Shown here piece after piece: positions 1-9,411 of a DNA stretch of 64,000 nt. The stretch is from Gilliamella sp. wkB7 (GTDB lineage: Bacteria > Pseudomonadota > Gammaproteobacteria > Enterobacterales > Orbaceae), in contig NZ_CM004509.1 of the NCBI RefSeq assembly GCF_001693435.1, positions 1,178,001-1,242,000 of the forward strand, read 5' to 3'. The notes under the pieces were generated by a model. The model ran no database searches, had not been told where the DNA came from, and saw nothing but the letters and a program-made list of their open reading frames with translations. Position 1 is the stretch's first letter, and each line of letters opens with the position of its first letter. The position numbers and the translations under genes are program-made.

Positions 1-51
1 AAATTACTTTATTGTTATAATTAGGAGTGTGTAACAAATTGATTGGATGAA

Positions 52-88
52 AAAAACAGACAAACCGTATAATAATTCATCTGTTTTT
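52..88 (-). terminator. possible terminator downstream of purF
   Basis: A 9-bp inverted repeat (AAAAACAGA / TCTGTTTTT) lies just beyond the purF stop. On the minus strand the second arm runs into a T tract. The loop is long (19 nt), so this is only a moderate candidate. Confidence 0.4.
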
Positions 89-115
89 AACATTTTTTTC
101 ATTTTAGATGATTTT

Positions 116-1633
116 TTATTGACCTTCATTATAAATTTCTAGATTTTCTGATTCTTTAGTTGGTGTTAACTTAATCTTATCGCTTCTGTTTATTTCTAGC
201 GAAGACAAATAATTATCATCAATACCGTCAGTAATATATTTCCCATTAAAAACAGAACACTCCAAATGTGTTATGCTTGGATTTAGGATTTTAATTGAAT
301 CAATTAAATCAGAAAGATTTTGAAAAATAAGTTTATCAGCACCGATATCTTTAGCTATTTCATCAACTGTTCGATTATAAGCAATCAGTTCGCTCGCAAT
401 GGGCATATCAATACCGTAAACATTAGGATACCTGATTTCTGGTGCGGCAGAAGCTAAATAAATTTTCTTCGCGCCACACGAACGAACCATTTCAAGAATC
501 TTTTCAGATGTAGTGCCTCTGACGATTGAATCATCAACTAAAAGAACATTTTTACCTTCAAATTCAATACGATTTGCATTGAGTTTTCTTCTAACGGAAA
601 GTTTACGCGCAGTTTGTCCGGGCATAATGAATGTTCGCCCAACATAACGATTTTTAACAAATCCTTGTCGATAAGGCTTATTTAATATTCTTGCAATTTC
701 AAGCGCAGCATCACACGATGTCTCTGGAATCGGTATGACAACATCAATATCAACATCCTTCCATTCTTTTGCTATTTTTTGCCCTAATTTTTGTCCCATT
801 AAAATGCGAGATTGATAAACAGATACACCATTCATCAACGAATCCGGTCTTGCAAAATAAACATATTCAAAAATACATGGATAATATTGAGGATTATCTG
901 AACATTGCTGTGAATATAATTGCCCATCTTGAGTGATATAAATCGCTTCGCCAGGTTCAACATCACGCATAAACTCAAAATCAAGAATATCTAATGCCAC
1001 ACTTTCTGAGGCAACCATATATTCAATTTTTTGATTTTCCAAAACTCTTCTACCAATAACTAACGGACGGATTCCATAAGGATCTCGAAAAGCAACCAAA
1101 CCATGTCCTATAATCATTGCTACACAAGCATAGGCGCCCTTAATAATCGTATGTACATTATGAATTGCGGTAAAAATATTATCTGGGCTAAGAGGGTAAG
1201 TTGGAAATTTATCGAGTTCGCTGGCAAAAATGTTAAGTAAAACTTCTGAATCGGAATTAGTGTTGATATGACGCCTAGCTAACTCAAAAACTTTATTACG
1301 CAATTTATCGGTATTAGTTAAATTACCATTATGAGCAAGAGCGATACCATAAGGTGAATTGACATAAAAGGGTTGTGCTTCCGATGGACTGGAGCTTCCG
1401 GCTGTCGGATAACGTATATGACCAATGCCTAAATTACCTTGTAGACGCTGCATATGATGTTCTTGGAATACATCTTTAACTAGACCATTAGCTTTTCGCA
1501 TACGAAAGCGATTTTGATCATCAATTGTAACAATACCTGCAGCATCTTGTCCTCGATGTTGCAACACAGTCAATGCATCATAAATTGATTGGTTGACCGT
1601 ACTACTTCCTACAATACCTACAACACCACACAT
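116..1633 (-). CDS. purF: amidophosphoribosyltransferase PurF
   Basis: Catalyses the first committed step of purine synthesis: PRPP plus glutamine to phosphoribosylamine, in the cytosol. The protein starts MCGVVG, so Cys2 is the N-terminal nucleophile of the glutaminase (Ntn) domain once Met is removed. The phosphoribosyltransferase half carries the PRPP-binding loop [14 protein letters not shown] near residue 370. At 505 residues it matches the family. It is last in the minus-strand order accD-folC-dedD-cvpA-purF, the same order as in E. coli, with cvpA 18 bp upstream. The start is fixed by the invariant MCG. Confidence 0.97.
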   Translation of the reverse strand: MCGVVGIVGSSTVNQSIYDALTVLQHRGQDAAGIVTIDDQNRFRMRKANGLVKDVFQEHHMQRLQGNLGIGHIRYPTAGSSSPSEAQPFYVNSPYGIALAHNGNLTNTDKLRNKVFELARRHINTNSDSEVLLNIFASELDKFPTYPLSPDNIFTAIHNVHTIIKGAYACVAMIIGHGLVAFRDPYGIRPLVIGRRVLENQKIEYMVASESVALDILDFEFMRDVEPGEAIYITQDGQLYSQQCSDNPQYYPCIFEYVYFARPDSLMNGVSVYQSRILMGQKLGQKIAKEWKDVDIDVVIPIPETSCDAALEIARILNKPYRQGFVKNRYVGRTFIMPGQTARKLSVRRKLNANRIEFEGKNVLLVDDSIVRGTTSEKILEMVRSCGAKKIYLASAAPEIRYPNVYGIDMPIASELIAYNRTVDEIAKDIGADKLIFQNLSDLIDSIKILNPSITHLECSVFNGKYITDGIDDNYLSSLEINRSDKIKLTPTKESENLEIYNEGQ

Positions 1634-1651
1634 ATAATGACTACCTCAAGC

Positions 1652-2140
1652 TTACTGAACTAAAAAAGATGATGAATGTTGGATATAATCAAAAAACCAA
1701 CGAATAATAAAATGAAAATGAGGAATAAGCTGTGAATTGGTCCAATAAGGTGATTTTGATAATGGCGTAAAGGTATCAATGAAAAAGAGTAATGCTGCAA
1801 CAACTAAAATACCGCGCAAGATTCCAAAGCAGATACCTAAAACTCGGTCAGTGCCGGATAAGCCAGTTTTTTGAACTAATTGACCAATAACATAAGAAAC
1901 AACAGAGCATACTAATAATGTAGCAAAAAAAAGTATAGTAATTGCTACTGCAATACGAATGATATCGCTATCAAAGTAGGTCAAGTATGGAGTGATATAA
2001 GTATAAAAATGACCTGCTATAAAAAAAGCTAATCCCCAACTAACAAGAGATAAGGCTTCTCGTATAAAACCTCGAACGATACTAACTGAAGCTGAAAAAG
2101 CAATAATACCTATAATTGTAATATCAACCCAATTCATCAT
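1652..2140 (-). CDS. cvpA: CvpA family inner-membrane protein
   Basis: A 162-residue protein with four predicted membrane helices (about residues 5-25, 28-50, 62-85 and 100-122), typical of CvpA. In E. coli CvpA is needed for colicin V production and for envelope and bile-salt tolerance; the mechanism is unknown. It sits directly upstream of purF (18-bp gap) as in enterics, so co-transcription is likely. Two Met codons stand at the start (MMNWVD); either could be used. Confidence 0.92.
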   Translation of the reverse strand: MMNWVDITIIGIIAFSASVSIVRGFIREALSLVSWGLAFFIAGHFYTYITPYLTYFDSDIIRIAVAITILFFATLLVCSVVSYVIGQLVQKTGLSGTDRVLGICFGILRGILVVAALLFFIDTFTPLSKSPYWTNSQLIPHFHFIIRWFFDYIQHSSSFLVQ

Positions 2141-2262
2141 AATAATCCGCTATTTTATATTAAAAAATATTTTTATCCCGCTAATTATTGTAAATAAATA
2201 ATACGATATGTAAACTTATTAAGTTATAAATTAATTTTATCTTTGATATAACGAGATAATTC

Positions 2263-2844
2263 TTATTCAGCTACAATAATACCTTTCAATTTTGTCAAGT
2301 TATTTAAATTAGTAATAATTTGTTCTGCTTGTTCCCTTTTTGCGTATGGGCCAACTTGTAATTTAATCACTTGATTCGGTTCTGGATTTTTAGGTACGAG
2401 CCTCACGTTATAATTATTTAATCTCAATAATGCAACGAGTTCTTCAATTTTTTGTTTATTTTTTAACGCTGTTAGTTGAATCATAAATGTTTTAGTTTCT
2501 TGTCCTGAAACTGAAACTTTCGAATCTGACTCGTCATTTTCGGAAATATCCGGTAACGTCAATGGGTTTGAATTTTGATCTACACCCGAAATATATGAAG
2601 TGTTAGGTATATTATTGGTATTGTCAAAATCATCACCTGATTCATTAGGTGAGTTTATGAGTTGATTTTGTTGATTAACTATTTCTGGTTGTAAAATTGG
2701 AGTAGCTGAAGTTCGTTGATTAGATTTATCTATTAGGATCCATGGTGCTATTATAGCTAAAATTAACAATAATGTTGCAAAACCAACGAGTTGATTTCTT
2801 ATTCTATTTTGATTAGTGCTGCTACTTTTTTTATTTTTCATCAT
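2263..2844 (-). CDS. dedD: SPOR-domain cell-division protein DedD
   Basis: Bitopic envelope protein of 193 residues: a cytoplasmic N-terminus rich in Lys/Ser/Asn, one membrane helix at about 21-40 (LVGFATLLLILAIIAPWIL), a low-complexity linker, and a C-terminal SPOR domain (about 115-192) starting at FMIQLTALKN. SPOR domains bind denuded glycan strands at the division septum. Position between folC and cvpA matches E. coli dedD. The stretch from here to cvpA (about 120 bp) shows no gene. Confidence 0.92.
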   Translation of the reverse strand: MMKNKKSSSTNQNRIRNQLVGFATLLLILAIIAPWILIDKSNQRTSATPILQPEIVNQQNQLINSPNESGDDFDNTNNIPNTSYISGVDQNSNPLTLPDISENDESDSKVSVSGQETKTFMIQLTALKNKQKIEELVALLRLNNYNVRLVPKNPEPNQVIKLQVGPYAKREQAEQIITNLNNLTKLKGIIVAE

Positions 2845-2856
2845 GATTAATTAAAC

Positions 2857-4128
2857 TTAATCCGCTAAATTAGCTAAAACATCAGATACCGTATAAAACG
2901 AACCACATACTACTATAATATCATCTTTTTTAGCATCTTGTAGAGCCATTTGATAAGCATCGAAAACGTTATCAAATGTTGATACATTATGCTTATTATC
3001 CTCTATTAAATGTTTTTTTAATACGTCACTACGGCATCCTCGTTCGCCATAAAGTGAGGCACAATACCAAGCATCCCCTTTCAATATAGACAAAGTACTT
3101 TTAATGTCTTTATCTTTAAGCATAGCAATAACAAATCTAACTTTACCTAAATGTTTTTTTTCTGACCGCAAGAATGCTAATTGCTTTATTAAATAATCAG
3201 CCGCATGAGGATTATGGGCGACATCAATTATTACAAGTGGGTCTGTATTTATTGTCTGAAATCGTCCAACCAGACTTGAATTCAATAAACCGTCAATTAT
3301 TTGTCTTGTTTCAACTTGCACCGATGAATAACTCAAAGCTGCAATTGCTGTTGCAGCGTTAGCTAAGGGGACTTTAGGAATTGGTAAAGATTGATATTGA
3401 TTTCGACTAGAATAAAAATCCCACTTATCGTTACTCTTTTGCTCATAAGACCAATCATGATTAATGCAATGAATAGGACAATTGATTAACTTAGCTGCAT
3501 CTAAAATTGACATAGGGATATCTGGTTCTCCCACGATAGCAATACTTTTAGACTTAAAGATACCTGCCTTTTCTCGACCTATACTTTCACGTGTATTACC
3601 TAAATAATCAACATGATCAATACCAATCGTTGTCACAATTGCAACATCAGCATCGACAATATTAGTTGCATCAAGCCTACCACCTAAACCGACTTCTAAA
3701 ATAACAACATCCAATTTAGCTTGTTTGAATTGATACAGTGCAGCGAGAGTAGCATATTCAAAATAGGTAAGTGAGATTTCACCGCGCGCATTCTCAATTT
3801 GTGTAAATGCATTTATCGTTTCTTGCTCTGTTGATTCTTGATTATCAATTCGCACTCGTTCTGTAAAACGTAATAAATGAGGAGAACTATAAACACCAAC
3901 GTGCAAATTGGCTGCAAGTAATATCATCTCAAGTGTTTTACAAGTTGTGCCTTTACCATTAGTACCAGCAACCGTAAATATATAAGGTGCTGGTTGCAAT
4001 AAATTAAGGCGCTGAGCAACAGTTTTGACACGCTCCAAACCAAGATCAATTGTTGAAGGATGTAGTTGTTCTAGATAACAAAGCCATGCTGATAAGTCAG
4101 ACAAGGCATTAGGTTTTTCAACTTGCAT
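2857..4128 (-). CDS. folC: bifunctional dihydrofolate synthase / folylpolyglutamate synthase
   Basis: Adds glutamate to dihydropteroate and to folates (Mur-ligase family, cytosolic). The P-loop TVAGTNGKGTT lies at about residues 53-63. The Mur-type central-domain segment VVILEVGLGGRLDATNIV is conserved, as is the DVAHNP motif of the C-terminal domain. Length (423) matches E. coli FolC. It starts 6 bp after accD ends and is followed by dedD with a 12-bp gap, consistent with one operon. Confidence 0.96.
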   Translation of the reverse strand: MQVEKPNALSDLSAWLCYLEQLHPSTIDLGLERVKTVAQRLNLLQPAPYIFTVAGTNGKGTTCKTLEMILLAANLHVGVYSSPHLLRFTERVRIDNQESTEQETINAFTQIENARGEISLTYFEYATLAALYQFKQAKLDVVILEVGLGGRLDATNIVDADVAIVTTIGIDHVDYLGNTRESIGREKAGIFKSKSIAIVGEPDIPMSILDAAKLINCPIHCINHDWSYEQKSNDKWDFYSSRNQYQSLPIPKVPLANAATAIAALSYSSVQVETRQIIDGLLNSSLVGRFQTINTDPLVIIDVAHNPHAADYLIKQLAFLRSEKKHLGKVRFVIAMLKDKDIKSTLSILKGDAWYCASLYGERGCRSDVLKKHLIEDNKHNVSTFDNVFDAYQMALQDAKKDDIIVVCGSFYTVSDVLANLAD

Positions 4129-4134
4129 GATTAG

Positions 4135-5025
4135 TTACATTGTTTCATTATTGGTCGCATCATCAAAAGGTGCTGGAAGTTTCATTAATTTCGCGATTAA
4201 ACCAGCAATTTTTGGTCGCATGTCTTTGCGATGGATAATCATATCAAGTGCGCCTTTCTCTAGCAGAAACTCACTACGTTGAAAGCCTTCAGGTAACGTT
4301 TCTCGAACTGTTTGTTGAATAACCCGAGGACCTGCGAAACCTATTAATGCTTTTGGTTCAGCGATATTAATATCACCGAGCATCGCTAAACTTGCTGATA
4401 CACCACCCATTGTAGGGTCAGTCATAACTGAAATATAAGGTAAACCTTCATCTTGCATTTTAGCTAAAATAGCGCTCGTTTTTGCCATTTGCATTAATGA
4501 AAAGAGCGCTTCTTGCATTCGTGCACCACCACTAGTTGAAAAACAAATTAATGGACACTTATCGGCAATAGCTTGCTCAGCAGCACGGGTAAATAATGCG
4601 CCAACAACTGAAGACATTGATCCACCAATAAATGCAAACTCAAAACAAGCGACCACAACAGGAATGCCAAGTAGTGTTCCTTTCATAACTACCATAGCTT
4701 CTTTTTCACGGGTATCTTTTTGAGCAGCGGTTAACCGATCTTTATATTTTTTAGTATCTTTAAATTTTAAGATATCTTTTGGTGCAAGTTCTGCACCGAT
4801 TTCAACATCCGAACCTTCATCTAAAAATCGGTATAATCTTACTCTTGCAGCAATATGCATATGGTGATCACATTTCGGGCACACCTCTAAATTACGATCT
4901 AGTTCAGCTTGATAAATGATTTGTTCACAATTACTACATTTGGTCCAAACACCACCAGGAATATTCGCCTTTTTATGATCTGACGATATATTATTTTTAC
5001 TTAGAATTTTTTCAATCCAGCTCAT
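4135..5025 (-). CDS. accD: acetyl-CoA carboxylase carboxyltransferase subunit beta
   Basis: Beta subunit of the carboxyltransferase that transfers CO2 from biotin to acetyl-CoA, the first step of fatty-acid synthesis. The N-terminal zinc ribbon has its four cysteines at residues 30, 33, 49 and 52. The crotonase-like core contains the oxyanion segment [11 protein letters not shown] and the [13 protein letters not shown] motif. Length 296 is close to E. coli AccD (304). It is first gene of the accD-folC-dedD-cvpA-purF cluster, so the promoter is expected in the 320-bp gap upstream. Confidence 0.97.
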   Translation of the reverse strand: MSWIEKILSKNNISSDHKKANIPGGVWTKCSNCEQIIYQAELDRNLEVCPKCDHHMHIAARVRLYRFLDEGSDVEIGAELAPKDILKFKDTKKYKDRLTAAQKDTREKEAMVVMKGTLLGIPVVVACFEFAFIGGSMSSVVGALFTRAAEQAIADKCPLICFSTSGGARMQEALFSLMQMAKTSAILAKMQDEGLPYISVMTDPTMGGVSASLAMLGDINIAEPKALIGFAGPRVIQQTVRETLPEGFQRSEFLLEKGALDMIIHRKDMRPKIAGLIAKLMKLPAPFDDATNNETM

Positions 5026-5345
5026 TATGATTCTCTCATTAGATACTCTTTATAAATATTGGGCTATTGTATAATATTTTGTAATAATTCTTAATAGTTG
5101 TTTTAATTTTTCTCTTTTTTGTAAAAATATCTGAGGAAGAGCATACGTTTAAGTATAAAATTAATGACTAAATTCAACAATAATGCCAAATGCCGATAAA
5201 TAAATCATAAAAAGGCAATTAATTATTGAATTTTGCAACAAAATCTGATGATATTTAAAAATATAATTAATATGATCTTAAAAAATTATTAGTATATAAT
5301 TAGCCAAGGTTTATTTTTCAATTTTTTACAATTAAGGGGTTTTAG
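5026..5345. promoter_or_regulatory. divergent intergenic region accD / yeeX
   Basis: 320 bp, very A/T-rich, no ORF. It must carry the outward promoters of the accD operon and yeeX. A TATAAT match at 5295-5300 is a candidate -10 for yeeX (no good -35 at 17 bp), and AAGGGG at 5335-5340 is a good ribosome-binding site. Confidence 0.45.
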
Positions 5346-5666
5346 ATGGACAAGGAAAAAGCAAGTGCACCATCGTTTCAAGATGTATTAGAATACATTC
5401 GCCTATCACGTCGTTTAAATAAATTAAAACGCGAAATTTCAGATAATGAGAAAAAAATTCGCGATAACCAAAAACGTGTACTCTTACTTGAAAACCTAAG
5501 TGAATACATTAAACCAAATATGACGTATGAAGAACTTCAAGCAATTATTGCTAATATGAAAAGCGATTATGATGATCGAGTTGATGATTATATTATTAAG
5601 AATGCTGAAATATCAAAAGAACGTCGTGATATCAGCAAAAAAATGCGCACATATCGTTCGAATTAA
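5346..5666 (+). CDS. yeeX: YeeX / DUF496 (UPF0265) family protein
   Basis: Small, highly charged, mostly helical protein of 106 residues, closely related to E. coli YeeX: both share the PSFQDVLE start region, [13 protein letters not shown], and [10 protein letters not shown]...KERRDISKK. The family is conserved in gammaproteobacteria and its function is not established; the heptad-like pattern suggests a coiled-coil oligomer. A strong AAGGGG Shine-Dalgarno lies six bases before ATG. It is monocistronic, facing convergent yciH with a shared terminator between. Confidence 0.9.
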   Translation: MDKEKASAPSFQDVLEYIRLSRRLNKLKREISDNEKKIRDNQKRVLLLENLSEYIKPNMTYEELQAIIANMKSDYDDRVDDYIIKNAEISKERRDISKKMRTYRSN

Positions 5667-5677
5667 TTTTTGAATAT

Positions 5678-5715
5678 ATAACTCCCATAATGTTATACAT
5701 GGGAGTTATGTTTTA
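5678..5715. terminator. bidirectional terminator yeeX / yciH
   Basis: A perfect 11-bp inverted repeat, ATAACTCCCAT and ATGGGAGTTAT (5678-5688 and 5699-5709), with a 10-nt loop and T-rich flank, lies between the convergent stops of yeeX and yciH. Confidence 0.8.
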
Positions 5716-5724
5716 TCAGTTAAA

Positions 5725-6045
5725 TCATCCGCCAGCAAGTTTAACTTTAAAGCCTTTATCTTCTAACAACGACTTTAGCAAATCTCGTTTATCGCCTTGA
5801 ATTTCAATCGTTCCATCTTTAATAGAGCCGCCACATCCACAACGTTTTTTTAGTTCTCCAGCTAATTTAGACAATTGATTATCATCCAAATCAAAACCAG
5901 AAATAACACATACGCCCTTCCCTTTACGACCCGAAGTCTGTCGTTGAATACGTATGATACCATCACCTTTAGGACGAGATAACTTTACTTCTATTGGTTT
6001 AATTCGTCCTTGTTCAGTCGAATAAACAAGAGGATTATCGGACAT
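5725..6045 (-). CDS. yciH: SUI1/eIF1-family translation factor YciH
   Basis: Bacterial homologue of eukaryotic eIF1, 106 residues. The SUI1 fold is recognised from IRIQRQTSGRKGKGVCVISG and the C-terminal LKKRCGCGGSIKDGTIEIQGD. In E. coli YciH helps discriminate against aberrant initiation complexes. It follows pyrF with a 7-bp gap, the same pyrF-yciH pairing as in enterics. The start is set by the MSDNPLVYSTEQG family N-terminus. Confidence 0.95.
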   Translation of the reverse strand: MSDNPLVYSTEQGRIKPIEVKLSRPKGDGIIRIQRQTSGRKGKGVCVISGFDLDDNQLSKLAGELKKRCGCGGSIKDGTIEIQGDKRDLLKSLLEDKGFKVKLAGG

Positions 6046-6052
6046 AATTAAA

Positions 6053-6757
6053 TTAACTCTTACTTAAATCAAGGGTAGATAAAATAGATTTTAATGCTTT
6101 AGCAGGGTCTTCTGCTCTCGTAATTGGTCGGCCAATGACTAAATAATCGGAGCCCGCCGCTTGAGCACGTTGTGGAGTCATGATACGGCGCTGATCATCA
6201 GGTCCTGAATCTACAGGACGAATACCTGGTGTGATCAATTTAAAATTACTACCAAGTCTAGTTCTAAAACTTTGTACTTCTTTAGCTGAGCAAACCACTC
6301 CGTCAAGCCCACAATTTTTCGCGAGTATAGCTAATTTGGTTGCTTGTTCTAAAGGTGAAACATTAATACCAATATCTTTAAGATCGGCCGCTTCCATACT
6401 CGTTAATACTGTTACAGCAATTAAAAGTGGTGCATCTTTACCATAAGGATAAAGTGCATCTTTTGCCGCCTCCATCATACGAATTCCGCCACTAGCATGA
6501 ACATTAGTCATCCAAACACCTAAATCAGCCGCTGCTGCTACTGCCTTAGCCACGGTATTTGGAATATCATGGAATTTAAGATCTAAAAAAATTTCAAAGC
6601 CTTTATTCATAATCTGTTTTATGAATTCAGGTCCAGCATGAGTAAATAATTCCTTACCAATTTTTAAACGACAATCTTTCGGCTCAACCCGATCAATAAA
6701 ATTCCAAGCTGACTTAACATCAGCAAAATCAACAGCAACAATAATTGGTGATGACAT
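6053..6757 (-). CDS. pyrF: orotidine 5'-phosphate decarboxylase
   Basis: Converts OMP to UMP, the last step of de novo UMP synthesis. The catalytic D-x-K-x-x-D array is seen as D59, K61 and D64 in [12 protein letters not shown]. The phosphate-binding C-terminal signature YLVIGRPIT is also present. Length 234 is close to E. coli PyrF (245). Co-transcribed with yciH. Confidence 0.97.
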   Translation of the reverse strand: MSSPIIVAVDFADVKSAWNFIDRVEPKDCRLKIGKELFTHAGPEFIKQIMNKGFEIFLDLKFHDIPNTVAKAVAAAADLGVWMTNVHASGGIRMMEAAKDALYPYGKDAPLLIAVTVLTSMEAADLKDIGINVSPLEQATKLAILAKNCGLDGVVCSAKEVQSFRTRLGSNFKLITPGIRPVDSGPDDQRRIMTPQRAQAAGSDYLVIGRPITRAEDPAKALKSILSTLDLSKS

Positions 6758-6791
6758 AACTCATTTATCCCTTTTTTATCTTAAATTTTAT

Positions 6792-7973
6792 CTATCTTTT
6801 TTGTACAAATTCATTTAAATCATTATAAAATATTCGTGCACTTTCTTTATAACCTTTCAAAGTTTGATGAACTAAATCTGGGCGAGCTAAACCGCGTTTA
6901 CGCCATTCTTTAATGGCAAATTTACCACCCATCGCCTTTTGCCAATCCCAAAATAATGTTTTTTCACTTCTAGCCACTTGTTTTTGAATATTCATTATTG
7001 CCGAAAATGATTTAGGTATATCTTTTTGATTAACCATTGTATCAGGTGGCGTCATTATTAAGATAGTGGCATTGGGTAATGATTTACGAATGAGCCGTAT
7101 ATTATTAATTAAATTTTTTCGGTATGCATTGAGATCTAAAGTTTCATCAAAACTTTCATTGGTTCCATACTCGAGTATAATTAAATCACTTTTTGATAAA
7201 GATAGTTCTTTAAACCAACTTGGGCTCCATTTCTGCCATATAGCCTGCCTTGCCCCATTTGTGGCAATTGCTGAGACAATAACTCCAGGTTGCTGGTAAC
7301 GAGTTAACCAAATACCCCCAAGTTCAACTGTACTTTGTCCTGTTATTTTTAGTGGCATTTTAGCAACAACAGATACACTTTGCCAAATATTGGCTTTAGG
7401 GACATAGTCAAATTTAATTCTTTTATTATTATTATCATAAAGCCCAAATAAATTAGACGTGTTTTTTAGAGGTTTAAAAATTAACTGAACCCGCCAATCT
7501 GTATTATAATCTGATTTAGGTTGAATCTGTAATACCGCAGAATTTTGGTTAGGCCTAGCAATAAAGCCACCCATAGGAAAATCTCTATTACTCAAGGTTC
7601 TACTACTTAACACATCCCAATTTTTACTTTTCCAAGTAACTGCTGCATGACTTTGACCTTTTATTGCAATTGGTGTTATCCAGCCAATACCTGCATCACC
7701 ATATTTTCCCTGCATCAATGTTCTAAATTCACCAGTAAAAAAATCTGCTGCGGTATGCGAATCACCAAATTGAGTGATATTAACAACATTATTTGCTCTT
7801 TTATTGGTCATTAATGATTTCAATCGGGTAGCAAATTGTTTTGCATTTGGATCACCAAAATCAATAATTCCAGACCCCGTAGTTGCTTCACTTTCAGCCA
7901 CACTATATCCAAAAGTGAAAGTAACAAAAATAACAGTCAGAAAAGACTTTAAAAACTTATTCACTATGGACAT
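6792..7973 (-). CDS. periplasmic SGNH/GDSL esterase, Ape1/PatB-like
   Basis: Predicted exported serine esterase of 393 residues with a signal peptide (residues 1 to about 27). Block I is FGDSHTA (Ser72), the GDSH form seen in peptidoglycan O-acetylesterase Ape1 and in PatB. A roughly 170-residue beta-rich insert separates it from block III, ILEYGTNE, and the catalytic Asp/His pair is seen in PDLVHQT near residue 367. Its start codon overlaps the stop of the upstream SGNH gene by 17 bp, and an MBOAT acyltransferase heads the cluster. A role in removing or adding acetyl groups on a wall polysaccharide is inferred; the exact substrate cannot be read from sequence. Confidence 0.75.
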   Translation of the reverse strand: MSIVNKFLKSFLTVIFVTFTFGYSVAESEATTGSGIIDFGDPNAKQFATRLKSLMTNKRANNVVNITQFGDSHTAADFFTGEFRTLMQGKYGDAGIGWITPIAIKGQSHAAVTWKSKNWDVLSSRTLSNRDFPMGGFIARPNQNSAVLQIQPKSDYNTDWRVQLIFKPLKNTSNLFGLYDNNNKRIKFDYVPKANIWQSVSVVAKMPLKITGQSTVELGGIWLTRYQQPGVIVSAIATNGARQAIWQKWSPSWFKELSLSKSDLIILEYGTNESFDETLDLNAYRKNLINNIRLIRKSLPNATILIMTPPDTMVNQKDIPKSFSAIMNIQKQVARSEKTLFWDWQKAMGGKFAIKEWRKRGLARPDLVHQTLKGYKESARIFYNDLNEFVQKR

Positions 7974-9393
7974 CCTCTAATTTTTTGAAAATTATTTTTT
8001 CCATAATAGCTTTTGCCAGAATTTTTTGACCTGAAGGTGTAAAGTGAACCCCATCATCAACCCTTACCCTGATTTTCTCTTTATTCGTCTCAACAAAACT
8101 ATTAAATTTTTCGTATGAACAACCGAGCAATTCATTAGTTGTTAGAAAATGTTGTTGAGTTTTTTCAAGCTCTGACTGATATAATTTATTAAGATAAACC
8201 ATACCATCATTTAGTTTTTGCTTACGCATACAAGGTGGAGCAAGCCAAAGGACTTGTACACGATGTTTTTGGACATGATCTAAAATACTGGCAATACGTA
8301 AACGATATTGTTTTTCCCATAGTTTAGATTTAAATCTTGCATTTGTTGCATAACCTTTAACAGGAAAATCCCATGGATCGTTAGCTCCTAAAAAAACGAC
8401 AAGTAATTTAATTGAAGGATCTTCAGATAGTTTATCATTAATCGTTTTTGGCCAATCAAAAGCTTTAGGATAACTTAGTCCAGTACTACGTTTGCTTAAA
8501 TCAATGCTTTCAATTTTATATTGTTTGAATAGCATTTTTTTAACATATGGTGCAACACCTTGCATTAAAGAGTCACCAGCAAAAAAAACTTTATCATTTT
8601 GAGTCAATACGATTGGTATTGGATCATCGATTAATGACGCATCATCAGGCAAAATCTCTAGTTGATCATTTTTATCTATCGGAGTCACTTGCGTTTCTAT
8701 TGTTTTAATATCTGTAGATAATTGTTGAACTTTCTCTTCAACTTTATCTTCAGCTTCAACTTTCTTTTTAGCACCAAGTTTATCTTCAGTATTGCTTATT
8801 GTTTCTTGCTTTGTTTGTTGTGTAGTTTCTGACTTAGTATTTGGATCAACAATCTCTAATTCAGATGATTCTTCCTCTAGTGATTTATCCTCTGTAAATA
8901 ATCTTAGAATATCTTCTTTTGTTTCAAGCTTAATTTCTTTTGATTCAGATCGATTTTCTTCAATAGCTTCTATAGATTCAGTAGATTCATCAGGTTCATC
9001 AGATTGATTAGATTCATCAGTAACCATTTTTTCCTCAGAGATTAAATCATCCTCAGGGGCGGTAATGTCTTCGCTTATATCTTTTTCCAACTCTTCTGGG
9101 TTGGTATCTTCAGCAAGCGTATCGGAATCCAATAGTTCTGAATGATAAGTTTGTTGCCAATAAATTAGTATTGATTTGTAATAAATTGACATCAATACAA
9201 TTGCTGTCAAAAGCAAAATCACACAAATATAACGAGCGGATAAAGTACTTCTAACAATTTCAGAAATAATATGATTTTTAACAAATTTTCTTGATCTCTT
9301 GAAAGCAGCTTTATTCAATGCATTAGGAGATTGCCATTTCAGATTCAAGTAAGTATTTTTCTTATTTTTCGTTACCGATTTTTTATATTCCAT
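7957..9393 (-). CDS. membrane-anchored SGNH hydrolase (DUF459-like) with acidic linker
   Basis: 478 residues: a Lys-rich cytoplasmic start, a membrane helix at about 54-75, a long Glu/Asp/Ser/Thr-rich low-complexity linker (about 85-250), and a C-terminal SGNH domain with block I AGDSLMQG (GDS at 273-275), block III VFLGANDPW and block V DDGVHFTPSG. This pattern matches the DUF459/OpgC-neighbour type of SGNH proteins that work with MBOAT acyltransferases at the periplasmic face. It lies between the MBOAT gene (18 bp upstream) and a second SGNH gene (overlapping). The acidic linker could span toward the wall; that is inference. Confidence 0.75.
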   Translation of the reverse strand: MEYKKSVTKNKKNTYLNLKWQSPNALNKAAFKRSRKFVKNHIISEIVRSTLSARYICVILLLTAIVLMSIYYKSILIYWQQTYHSELLDSDTLAEDTNPEELEKDISEDITAPEDDLISEEKMVTDESNQSDEPDESTESIEAIEENRSESKEIKLETKEDILRLFTEDKSLEEESSELEIVDPNTKSETTQQTKQETISNTEDKLGAKKKVEAEDKVEEKVQQLSTDIKTIETQVTPIDKNDQLEILPDDASLIDDPIPIVLTQNDKVFFAGDSLMQGVAPYVKKMLFKQYKIESIDLSKRSTGLSYPKAFDWPKTINDKLSEDPSIKLLVVFLGANDPWDFPVKGYATNARFKSKLWEKQYRLRIASILDHVQKHRVQVLWLAPPCMRKQKLNDGMVYLNKLYQSELEKTQQHFLTTNELLGCSYEKFNSFVETNKEKIRVRVDDGVHFTPSGQKILAKAIMEKIIFKKLEDVHSE

Positions 9394-9411
9394 AATAAGT
9401 TATCATCATAA